From assembly GCA_030248135.1 (NCBI GenBank), contig JASANC010003347.1, forward strand, positions 1 through 19,135: a stretch of DNA of 19,135 bases, in the 5' to 3' direction. The DNA comes from Theristus sp. LFF4_11. Lineage: Eukaryota > Nematoda > Chromadorea > Monhysterida > Xyalidae. A model generated the notes under the pieces. The model was not told the DNA's origin. It saw only the letters and a program-made list of their open reading frames with translations, and ran no database searches. Numbering within the stretch: the first letter of the stretch is position 1; each line of letters begins with the position of its first letter. Positions 10,201 to 17,500 of the stretch are shown piece after piece. The translations under genes and the position numbers were made by a program.

Positions 10201-10300
10201 CTATCCGTTCACCGGTTCGGCCGTGCGACAATTCCGCGGTTGCCATGTGATCATTGTCGCGTGTTGTCTCATCGTTGCCTTCGCTGTTTCGTTGAACTGA
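4201..10300 (+). CDS. Tectonic family protein, 12 exons, 607 residues
   Basis: Tectonics are secreted or membrane-bound proteins of the ciliary transition zone (the MKS/B9 complex) that help gate entry of membrane proteins into cilia. Exons joined here: 4201-4288, 4529-4756, 4990-5139, 5384-5485, 5851-5966, 6187-6390, 6805-6924, 7182-7290, 7964-8102, 8846-9020, 9421-9558, 10046-10300. All phases agree and no in-frame stop occurs; 607 residues matches the family's usual 550-700. Family hallmarks in order: signal peptide (residues 1-17); Cys-rich CSCNLL...[12 protein letters not shown] (about 31-50); YRIGDPIF (about 153-160); [24 protein letters not shown] (about 349-360); [16 protein letters not shown]...DW; and LPYDFFYPF (570-578). 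The C-terminus ends in a hydrophobic stretch (about 590-607) with no tail after it, fitting a GPI signal or a C-terminal membrane anchor. Which paralogue (TCTN1, 2 or 3) it corresponds to cannot be decided, so no symbol is given. Confidence 0.93.
4529..4756 (+). CDS. Tectonic exon 2: cysteine-rich signature
   Basis: Follows a TTTCAG acceptor. Encodes the diagnostic block [19 protein letters not shown] and further cysteines (FTRCTSG, PRLCFP, LLCVY). N-glycosylation sequons NET and NNT are visible. Ends at GTGAGT, phase 1. Confidence 0.92.
4990..5139 (+). CDS. Tectonic exon 3
   Basis: Follows CTTGCAG. Encodes [20 protein letters not shown] and ends at IYR. The donor is GTTTGT after CGAA; it is weak but the only one that gives the phase needed to read on into IGDPIF. 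Confidence 0.85.
5384..5485 (+). CDS. Tectonic exon 4: GDPI motif
   Basis: Follows TTTTTAG. Encodes [19 protein letters not shown] up to EAPIG. The GDPI motif is typical of tectonics. Donor GTTGGT, phase 1. Confidence 0.88.
5851..5966 (+). CDS. Tectonic exon 5
   Basis: Follows TTTTGTAG. Encodes [18 protein letters not shown] and ends at ESVLK. Donor GTGAAA, phase 0. Confidence 0.88.
6187..6390 (+). CDS. Tectonic exon 6
   Basis: Follows TTCACAG. Encodes 68 residues from TPRILYNKD to TCENVVGK. Donor GTTCGT, phase 0. Confidence 0.87.
6661..6706 (-). mobile_element. Fragment of the CCGGCCCG-arm element interior, in tectonic intron 6
   Basis: Read on the minus strand this gives CCTAATCCTAACCTAAGCCA followed by AGCCTTTTCAAG. 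The element at 16.6 kb has CCTAATCCTAAGCCAAGCCT at 16806-16825. The decayed copy at 2.2 kb keeps the same TAAGCCAAGCCTTTT core. No arms are visible here, so this is a relic or a shared internal module. Confidence 0.5.
6805..6924 (+). CDS. Tectonic exon 7
   Basis: Follows ATTCAG. Encodes 40 residues of alternating beta-type sequence (ASFTFHVNG ... VRFEVAFHW). Donor GTTAGC, phase 0. Confidence 0.87.
7182..7290 (+). CDS. Tectonic exon 8: GNPGY motif
   Basis: Follows ATACACAG. Encodes the family motif [13 protein letters not shown] nearer AG (CGTCGCAG at 7218) gives the wrong phase and was not used. Donor GTCAGC, phase 1. Confidence 0.88.
7598..7737 (+). repeat. 59-bp tandem repeat, about 2.4 copies, in tectonic intron 8
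   Basis: Copies start at 7598, 7657 and 7716 with GCCATATTTCGACCCCC or a close variant. Each full unit carries a second CGCCATATTTTGACT half, so the unit itself looks like an internal duplication, and ends TCATTCTATGGCAACATGTT. The last copy ends in TTGACCCCCGGTCAA, a hairpin. Confidence 0.9.
7964..8102 (+). CDS. Tectonic exon 9
   Basis: Follows CGTTGCAG. Encodes [14 protein letters not shown] through [13 protein letters not shown], matching the conserved FG-N-xSGC region of tectonics. Donor GTGAGT, phase 2. Confidence 0.9.
8166..8281. mobile_element. Small inverted-repeat element in tectonic intron 9
   Basis: The left end ATTTTTAGGCGTTGT (8166-8180) is mirrored by ACGACGCCTAAAAAT (8267-8281), one mismatch. 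The left 80 bases closely resemble the sequence at 19033-19113, which lies in a similar intronic position of the downstream gene. No clear target duplication is seen. Size and ends suggest a MITE. Confidence 0.6.
8411..8845 (+). repeat. 72-bp tandem repeat, six copies, ending at the tectonic exon 10 acceptor
   Basis: Copies begin at about 8411, 8485, 8555, 8627, 8699 and 8771 with GGGACACCACACGGGACACC or GAGACACC variants. They share CAGGCCAGAGGC, CCACCGCGGGCACCTCTT and GGACGCTTTTTAACCC. In the last copy the GGACGCTTTTTAACCC segment is replaced by GGACACGTTTTTTGCCCAG, the acceptor of exon 10. The sequence at about 8283-8400 looks like a weakly matching inverted copy. Because the period is a multiple of three, long open frames occur on both strands here; they are artefacts. 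Confidence 0.9.
8846..9020 (+). CDS. Tectonic exon 10
   Basis: Follows TTTTTTGCCCAG, which directly abuts the 72-bp tandem repeat filling the end of the intron. Encodes [15 protein letters not shown] through [11 protein letters not shown]. The donor GTTGGT at 9021 is chosen because it gives phase 0; GTGGTT at 9018 also gives phase 0 and would remove one codon. Confidence 0.87.
9201..9292 (+). repeat. Short direct repeat in tectonic intron 10
   Basis: ACAAGACATTTTCGTG occurs at 9201-9216 and 9277-9292. Between them, diverged GTGATCAC-containing halves suggest an old duplication of about 76 bp. Confidence 0.7.
9421..9558 (+). CDS. Tectonic exon 11
   Basis: Follows CATTTCAG. Encodes [16 protein letters not shown] through [15 protein letters not shown]. 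Donor GTGAGT, phase 0. Confidence 0.9.
10046..10300 (+). CDS. Tectonic exon 12: C-terminus
   Basis: Follows CTACATCAG. Encodes 84 residues including the near-terminal family motif LPYDFFYPF, then [11 protein letters not shown] and a terminal hydrophobic run ([18 protein letters not shown]), then TGA. With small residues upstream and nothing after the hydrophobic run, a GPI attachment signal is as likely as a membrane anchor. Confidence 0.9.
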   Translation, partial: CVAAACLDGATKADDQLQPILIAVTQLDVSQPIERAVAALPTIDVRLPYDFFYPFTGSAVRQFRGCHVIIVACCLIVAFAVSLN

Positions 10301-10504
10301 GCTGCATTTTGCACTTTTGCAGTTCCGTGCCGCATTGTTTTGTACATACTGTTCTGAAATGATGGTGTGTTTATTCTTTGACGCGTGTTTTGTTTGGATG
10401 TTCGATGGGAAAAATACAACTTCGCGAGTTTCTTCGATATTTTATGCCTAACATTTTGCACAACACAAAAGAAGTGTTTAACACCAAACACACACCGGCA
10501 CGGT
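10301..10504. other. Tectonic 3' flank
   Basis: About 200 bases after the stop codon. No AATAAA or ATTAAA is present in this stretch; the first ones lie in the adjoining MITE arm (ATTAAA at 10520, AATAAA at 10560). Confidence 0.6.
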
Positions 10505-10971
10505 TACCGTATTACCCCCATTAAACCCCCCCCCCCCACCATTAATCCCCCCCCCCACCAATAAACCCCCACCCCCCCGACCAGTTTCCAAATAATCCCC
10601 CCCCACAAATAATCCCCCATGGGGGTTAATTGGAAACCTGTTTGAAACACATACCCAGCGAATTCAGTGGCTGAATGCAGTGACATTGGTGAAATTGTGC
10701 TACCAAAGGCCCCAAATGGATGAGTTAATGGTAATTTCATTACAAAAGGCTGTTACAAAAGGAAATCTCTGTGAAAAGTAGAAGTTTCTGCAACTTTCTT
10801 GCCTGTCATGCAAGGTATTTTTGCCATTTTTCAACAAAACCCACCCCTAGAAATTTTTGTATAATAAACCCCCCCCCCCCCCCAATAATCCCCCCCCACC
10901 AATAAACCCCCACCCCTAAAAGTCGCTGACGTATTAATCCCCCATGGGGGTTTATTGGGGGTAATACGGTA
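10505..10971. mobile_element. C-rich MITE with long inverted arms and TA flanks
   Basis: The left end reads TACCGTATTACCCCCATTAA from 10505. The reverse complement of the right end, from 10971, reads TACCGTATTACCCCCAATAA. The arms (about 10507-10635 and 10855-10969) are built from repeated AATAAACCCCCC / AATCCCCCCCACC units and each contains a CCCATGGG palindrome. About 220 unique bases lie between them with no coding potential. TA at both edges fits a Tc1/mariner-type target duplication. I infer a non-autonomous DNA transposon. Confidence 0.85.
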
Positions 10972-11282
10972 TTTATGCAGTAAGTCACGTGACACCAGAT
11001 TAACCAGCTTACCACAAGAACAAATTCGAAACACCAAATCAACAGCCAAAACCAACAACACGAACCAATCAAACGCTACCGCTACCATCAATCAAAAACG
11101 AGTAGGTAAGCGTCCGCACACGCGAATTATTATCGGGCGCTATCCTATTTTAGTGTATCTTTCAAAAAATAAACATTTTAGTGTAGCAAAAATATTTTAG
11201 TGCGGCAAAAATATTAGTGTATGTTATTTTTTTCGTGTTTGTATAATAATTTATTGAATAATCGCTGCGCTGTCTTCCTTTA
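10972..11282. other. Intergenic, nothing recognised
   Basis: AT-rich, with the phrase TTTTAGTG(C/T) repeated three or four times near 11150-11220. No gene is supported. Confidence 0.4.
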
Positions 11283-11372
11283 TTACCCCTACTTAGGGTT
11301 AAAGGAAAAAAAAAATCCGGATTTTTTTCAAATTAAAAAAAAAATTTTTTTCAAACAAAAAAATTTTTTTTT
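11283..11372 (-). repeat. Poly(A)/poly(T) repeat, inverted partner of 14079-14198
   Basis: Read on the minus strand it has a T run, then AATTTGAAAAAAATCCGGAT, then AACCCTAAGTAGGGGTAA. The segment at 14079-14198 has the same order on the plus strand (a T run, AAGTTTGAAAAAAAAATCC, then CCCTAACCCTACCCCTACT). The match beyond the homopolymers is short. Confidence 0.5.
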
Positions 11373-11638
11373 ACAAGTTAGGTTTGTTCGAAGCGTCTCG
11401 TCGAGCTGAGTTCATCTAGACTATTTTCAGAACGATCCGGAAAACTATAAGAGCGAAAATCGTGTTTTATTGAAATTATGTCCATTTCATAGAGGGAAAG
11501 TTGCATTTTCAACAGTAAAACAGGACAATTTTCGACGTGTACTTGAATATTGAACCGTTCTTAGTTGTTCCTCTTTAGAAAATTACCAAAATTTGACTGT
11601 GTTCAAAAATTCCTGTTTGCTGCAGCTAAGTCGGCAAC
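11373..11638. other. Intergenic, nothing recognised
   Basis: Left flank of the 1838-bp inverted-repeat element. No supported gene. Confidence 0.4.
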
Positions 11639-11910
11639 CCCTGTCGACGAATCATAGACAAAAGACCGCACGTACCAAAAGACCGCACATGCCAAAAGAC
11701 CGCAAGACCAAAATACCGCAGATTGGCGTGGAACCAGAAGACCGCACGTGCCAAAAGACCGCACGAGCATTTAGAAAGTTGGTTTCGCTGATTCTATTTC
11801 GATTTTACAATTGAATCAAGCAATTCGTATCATTTCTTGTGATAAATTGTGTTGTTTTCGTTTGTTAATTATTCGAGTTTCACTTTTACGCAACAAAAAT
11901 GTTTTTTCCT

Positions 11911-11979
11911 GGTTCAGTGGATTTGGAACACGGCCAAATGGCATTTTCGGGGTTCAGTGGATTTGGAACACGGCCAAAT
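11911..11979 (+). repeat. 29-base duplication inside the 1838-bp element
   Basis: GGTTCAGTGGATTTGGAACA plus CGGCCAAAT occurs at 11911-11939 and again at 11951-11979, 40 bases apart, with no mismatch. Confidence 0.95.
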
Positions 11980-12029
11980 AGTAAAAATGATTGTGGACGC
12001 AACCTTCAAAACTCACTTTTGTTTGATAA

Positions 12030-13295
12030 TTTGTCATGGATTATCAAAATTGGTTGGGGGAATCGTGAGCTGGGCGACGTTTTCTGTTGGCAGTCTGCGT
12101 GTTTCACCTTGTTTGTCTTGTGCACCGACCTGTCACGCTTTTCTACCGGCGTTGTGCCAATCCGATTTAGACGAACGATAGCTCAATCAACTCAGCAGAA
12201 CACCGGCAACACGATTATGTGTCGTTTGTGGTTAGTTTCGATCATTTTTTCAGAAACCAAAAAAATCCAAAATCACCATGAATTTGTATTTTGTCGTTTT
12301 TCACACTTTTTTTATTGCAAAGCAACCGATGCTGAATAAAACAACAACCAATAACAAACGACATATCAACGTGTTTCCGCTGCTCTGCTGAGTTGATTGA
12401 GCCATGGATCATGAAAATTGGCTGGGGGAATCGCGAGCTGGGCGACGTTTTCTGTTGACAATCTGTGCGTTTCACCGCGTGTCGCGCGCGCCGACCTGTC
12501 ACACAGCACTGCCGGCGCTCTGTTTGACCGATTTCGACGAACGACAGCTCAATCAATTCAGCAAAACACTGGCAACACGATGATGTGTCGTTTGCGGTTG
12601 GTTCCGATTATTTTTTTTCAAAACCAAAAAAATCCAAAATCACCATAAATTTGTGTTTTGTCGTTCTTCACACTTTTTTTATTGCAAAGCAACCGATGCT
12701 GAATAAAACAACAACTAACCACAAACTACATATCAACGTGTTCCGGATGTTCTGCAGAGATGATTGAGCCGTCGATCGTCGAAATCGGCCGAGGAAATCG
12801 TGATCTGGGCGACGTTGTGTGTTGGCTGTTAGTACGTTTCACCGTGTGTCGCGCGCGCCGACCTGTCACGCAGCACTGCCGGCGCTGTGCTTGACCGATT
12901 TCGACGAACGACAGCTCAATCAATTCAGCAGAACACCGGCAACACGATGATGTGTCGTTTGTGGTTTGTTCCGATCAGTCTTTAAAAAACAAAAAAATCC
13001 AAAGTCACCATAAATTTGTGTTTTGTCGTTTTTCACACTTTTTTTATTGCAAAACAACCGATGCTGAATAAAACAACAACTAACCACAAACTACATATCA
13101 ACGTGTTCCGGATGTTCTGCTGAGATGATTGAGCCGTCGATCGTCGAAATCGGCTGAGGAAATCGTGATCTGGACGACGTTATGTGTTCGTTGTTTGTGC
13201 TTCACGGCATATGTCTTGTGCGCCGACCTGTCCCGCGACTCTGCCGGCGCTGTGCTCAGCCGATTTCAAGGATCGACGGCTCAATCAATGATTTT
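12030..13295 (+). repeat. ~367-bp tandem (satellite-like) repeat, about 3.5 copies
   Basis: Landmarks recur at about 365-370 bp spacing. AATYGGYYGRGGRAATCGTGA-like starts lie near 12045, 12415, 12783 and 13149. GCGCCGACCTGTCAC-like segments follow, then CGATTTCGACGAACGACAGC and TCACACTTTTTTTATTGCAA (12300, 12668, 13032), then AACAACAACTAACCACAAAC. The last copy breaks off near 13295. Short open frames in it repeat with the period and are not genes. A satellite monomer appears to have amplified inside, or been captured by, the surrounding element. Confidence 0.9.
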
Positions 13296-13496
13296 TGTGG
13301 AATAAAAAAGAATAGGAAGACAAAATAAACATAAAAGAACATATCATAATCACGTACGCAGTGACTGATCTTGGTGCGGTCTTTTGGCACGTGCGGTATT
13401 TTGGTTTGATAGCATCTGCGGTCTTTTGGTCACAAAAAAATCTCAAATCTGCGGTCTTTTGGCACGTGCGGTCTTTTGTCCGCAAGCCCTGTCGAC

Positions 13497-14078
13497 CCGG
13501 TCGCCCCCCCCCCAAGACACTTACTTTCAGGTTCAACCAGCTATGCTATCTGCCACATGGCGAGAGCCCACTCTTCAAATCATCGTATCGAAAACACGTA
13601 CCATGATTTCGCGATCACGTTGCGGGCAACTGACAGACGCAAGTTTAACACGTTAGTTTAGCTCAGCACGCAAGTTTTAACATGTGGCCATGTTATCGGG
13701 TATCTGAAAAACGGTCGTGTGATGTGGTATTAACCAACATCCCCGCTCCAATTGTTTAACAATATATCGCACAACTCCATTGTAGACCTATAACGCACGC
13801 CAATCAACAAGATATCATGTTCATCTCATGGCCTACCGACTGAAAAAACATGTTCTAAGTTGCAAGAAAACGATTTCTGAAACGATATTTCAATTCAGTT
13901 AAGTCATTTCAACGCTAAAAATTGACTCTAGAAGTCATCCAAATCGAAAAACATGGAGTACGTCGGTCAAAATGACCAAATAATGACATGTACCTAAGCA
14001 CACAAAGAAGTTGGGAAGAAAATTTGGTTTGAACTTTCAAAAAATTATGCCATAAATCGAATTTTCAGAGCAAAGTAG
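13497..14078. other. Intergenic, nothing recognised
   Basis: Right flank of the 1838-bp element, with a C run at 13504-13513. No supported gene or structured repeat. Confidence 0.45.
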
Positions 14079-14198
14079 AAAAAAAAATTTTCAAATTTTT
14101 TTTTTAAGTTTGAAAAAAAAATCCAAATTTAAAAAAAAACGAAAAAAAATAATAAAAAAATTTTTTTTTTCAAAGCCCCTAACCCTACCCCTACTCCA
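14079..14198 (+). repeat. Poly(A)/poly(T) low-complexity tract
   Basis: Long A and T runs interrupted by TCAAATT, AAGTTTG and TCCAAATTT, ending CCCCTAACCCTACCCCTACT. It has an inverted partner at 11283-11372. It lies about 160 bases before the ATG of the unrecognised gene, so it may sit in that gene's promoter or 5' UTR. Confidence 0.7.
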
Positions 14199-14199
14199 C

Positions 14200-14336
14200 C
14201 ACCACCACCACAGGAGGAGAAGGAGGATATCTGTGTTTGTGTTGTCCGTCCGCCGATCCCGATCCGAGCGATCAACAAACAAACATTTTTTTCTTCTTGA
14301 CAACAAACAAACAAACAAACAAACAAACAAACATTC
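14200..14336 (+). repeat. CCA microsatellite and (ACAA)n tract
   Basis: A short (CCA)n/(GGA)n stretch (14200-14227) and a (CAAA)n tract at about 14304-14332 (preceded by a shorter CAAACAAACA at 14274-14283). The tract ends about 28 bases before the ATG at 14361 and would be in the 5' UTR of that gene. Confidence 0.85.
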
Positions 14337-14360
14337 TTGAAAAAAAACCAACAACGAAAA

Positions 14361-14541
14361 ATGTCGACGTCGAACGAGGACGATGCAGCTGATCACGGTC
14401 ACAATGAAGACAGTGGCAAATTCACCAATGAGTTCGTCGAGCTTCGATCGCCGCCGGTTGGAATTGGCAACGAAAACGACTCGAGAAACGTCATTCGAAG
14501 AGCAACAGGCGCGCAAGATGAACGACGACAGGAGCCGGAAG
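14361..14541 (+). CDS. Unrecognised gene, exon 1
   Basis: Starts at an ATG in good context (AACGAAAAATGTCG). Encodes MSTSNEDDAADHGHNEDSG, then FTNEFVELRSPPVG, and ends at RRQEPE with a GTTCGG donor, phase 1. The +1 frame is also open and coding-like at its end (FEEQQARKMNDDRSRK), so the frame of the last 60 bases is less certain. Confidence 0.6.
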
Positions 14542-17500
14542 GTTCGGGGGGCTCAATCCGATGCTGATGAACGCAACTTGCATCTATGCGATTTTTAACC
14601 AGAATAAAACCAATGAAATGAATGGAACGTCATCGTGATAATGTTTTTTCAATTCAGGCAGCCGTGGTGCACCGCCTGACCGCGTGGTCACTGGTGGTCT
14701 TGGCACGAAAACTCGTGGTGACTCTTCAATTCAATCGGCACCGCCCTCAACTTCGATTGCAAGCACAACTGAGTCTGCGTCCACTACGACCTTTGTTTCG
14801 GCGCTGTACAAACCGCTGCTGACTCGCAGCCCCAGAGTGCAACCGCAACAACGACCCGACGTGACAACGGTCAGTGATTCGTTTGTGTTCTCGTTTCGAT
14901 TTCGAAATTTCGATGAAACTGCTTGTCTGTATGTGATGGCCAGCGTCCAATTTCTTGCAAAACTCTGCAATAAAAAATGAAAGATACATCTGGAAAAACG
15001 GATGAAAATGACAAAAACGGCAAAACAAAGACAAACAGAGAAAACGGAGAGAGGTGTGAACGGAAACAATGTGAAAAAGAGAAAAAGGACGTAAAAGGCG
15101 ACCGCCAACTACTGAAGGCAAAATAAAACCAAAAAAGTCAATTGTCGCATTTTTTTAACTTGTGAGTCTGAACGTCCTTCGGCCGTGCTTTTCAATCGTC
15201 AAGCTGCGCCACACTCAAAAACCAACACACAGGCACACAGATTGCCTTGCGCACACAGGGCTGCATGTGCACTTTTGTGCTGTGGCGTCTGTGCCGGTGT
15301 AAGAAAAATGTAAAACACGAAAAAATGAGAACAGTAAGAAAATTGAACGTGAGAAACGATGTTTCTGTTTGCACTGTTTCAGACGGAGCTGTCAACAATT
15401 GAAAGCAGTTTGGACGTTACACCGCGTTTGGACGCGATCACTCCTGGCTCACTGTTGGTTGAGTCACCGGAATGTCCGGATCGAGATGATGCAAGTACGC
15501 ATTGAACGTCATTTTGTTGTACGGCGCGCTGATTGGCTGCGTTCGGGCATGTTGATTGGCTTCTGCACACTGGCCAACTCTGAAGTCCTCTTCACATTGA
15601 CTTTATATCAAATAGCTTTTATGATAATGGTTTGGCCAGAATTTCGGTTACTGTTGTTTTTTTGACAGTGGTTTTTTACGGCAGACCGGTTCTTGTTGCA
15701 CACAAGCAAGCGTATAGTGATATGCATACAATACACTGTCCAAACTGAAATGCCGTCACGGGCTCTCCAAAACATTTGTTTGTCGAAGACAAACGTTTGT
15801 TATGCCAAACTTTTTAGTTTGCCTGATCGCTTCACACGGAAGCGGGTGTGAGCGAAATTAAACTTCTCGTGTCTATGCGTATCCATGGACAAACTCTCAG
15901 TGTTTTTTTAATAAATGACGTCATTTCGATTCGAACCATAAATGCCTACAGTAATAGTGCCGGCATGTGTAAAATTTTTGTGCACCGTTCTTGTCGTCAT
16001 CGCAGAAACGCCGGTCAATTTCGATTCGGCCGATCAAACGCGCCCACCGCCGTCGGGCGAGCAACAGACGCACGACGAAAATCGCGGAATTTTGGAGCAC
16101 TCGGCTTCGGATTTCGGTTCGCAGCGAAAACCGGGCAACGAAATCGGCCGAAATGATCGAACGACGGCGTCGCGAGCCGAGAGCAGTGGAGCGAAGTCAC
16201 GACTGGACACGACCGTGGAGCTGCTGAAGAAGGTGTGTTTCTTGGTGGCTTTCATCGGGTGATGGGAAAAGGTCTGAAATTTCGAGAAATCATTTGCAAG
16301 AACGCTTTCCCCTTGCAATTGTTTGGTGTCTTCTGACAACTGAAATTGAATTGGAAAATTTTGCATGATTTAAATTTTTCAAGTGTAATAAATGCACGAG
16401 ACCACCGCAGGTCGTCGTCTTGTGCTCAGGTTAAAACGCCAAATACGATGTATTTACTATGTGATTAAATTTTGGGCCATTTTATTACAGTTAGGTTTTT
16501 TCCGGTCCCATGTTTTCGCAGACAGTTGAGAAGATTTTCTGTTTCTCTGCCATGAAACTTTGCGTCTTTCATTCTCTCATCGTTTGCCACTTTTGCAGGG
16601 GCTCGTGTACTATTCCGGCCCGCGAAATTCCGGCCCGTAGAATTCCGGCCCGCTCATTCCGGCCCGAAGAATTCCGGCCCGAAGAATTCCGGCCCGGAGA
16701 ATTAGCCAGCAAGAACAACCACACGAAGTGATTTTTGGAAAATAAATTCTTAAGTGATTTTTTATTTTTGTTTAGAACTTGCTTGCAGTGACTTGTTGTA
16801 GGTTCCTAATCCTAAGCCAAGCCTTTTTGACAAGGTAAAAGGGTCACAAATCCTGTTTATGATAAAAAAATTTAAAAATTTAGTTGTAGTTTCTTTTTTT
16901 CCAAAAGGTTTCACTTTCCAAAAAAGCAAACAGGACGAACATCATTGAAAATACACTGTAACATGTGAACATCGATATTTTTATTACCAAAATCACTTCG
17001 TGTGGTTTAATATTGTTCGTGCTGGCGAAAATTCTCCGGGCCGGAATTCTCCGGGTCGGGATTCTTCGGGCCGGAATTTTTCGGGCCGGAATGAGCGGGC
17101 CGGAATTCTTCAGGCCGGAATTAGCGGGCCGGAATTGTACCCCCCCTTTTGCAGGCCACTTCAGAAGACGGCCGATTGGACTACGATTCGCTGCGTGCGC
17201 TGCTGCAAGCAGAACGGGATCAGTACAAACGAAAATTAGGTTAGTTTGCTGAAAGTGCAATGCAGAATCCGCGCAAAAGGAATGGATATAACAGGATGCA
17301 AAAGACGTGTGTAGCCACCAATGGCTATTAAAATTTTTGAATCTTACCAAACCTGATATCCCCGTTCATCCTGTTTTTTTCATTAGTTTCTCGTGCTCTG
17401 TGTGGCTCTGCAAAGAAATGTGACAGGTTTTTAAACAAAACACACCCTGTAATTCTTCCCTCAACTGTTCTTCGTTCTCGTTTCCGACCGCGAACGCTCC

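Larger units (their letters stand above)
11639..13496. mobile_element. Inverted-repeat element with 10-bp target duplications and a tandem array inside
   Basis: CCCTGTCGAC occurs at 11639-11648 and 13487-13496 as a direct repeat flanking an 1838-bp element. The left arm (11649 to about 11768) has six units like CAAAAGACCGCACGTGC. The right arm (about 13368-13486) has five in inverse orientation (GCGGTCTTTTGGCACGT). Some units are interrupted or carry a TACCGC variant. The interior holds a short 29-base duplication, then about four copies of a ~367-bp tandem repeat. There is no transposase, so it is non-autonomous. A 9-10 bp target duplication with long arms is what Mutator-like and foldback elements show; the superfamily is not proven. 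Confidence 0.85.

Noticed and set aside
11656..11768. CRISPR-like array of short spaced repeats (also 16611-16700)
   Set aside because: Repeat units are contiguous or irregularly spaced, have mirror-image partners at the other end of an element, and the genome is eukaryotic.
11899..12648. Frames of 76-146 residues in the ~367-bp repeats
   Set aside because: They recur with the tandem repeat and change frame between copies; no sign of coding constraint.
14174..14194. Telomere-like CCCTAACCCTACCCC
   Set aside because: Only two imperfect units within a low-complexity tract; no array.
14091..14516. Minus-strand frame rich in Phe/Leu/Lys opposite the start of the unrecognised gene
   Set aside because: Generated by poly(A)/poly(T) and CAAA repeats; composition is not protein-like.
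17451..17493. U12-type intron with an AC end between exons 5 and 6
   Set aside because: The donor is GTTAGT, not ATATCC or GTATCC, and the nearest branch-like CCCTCAAC lies too far from a suitable AC.
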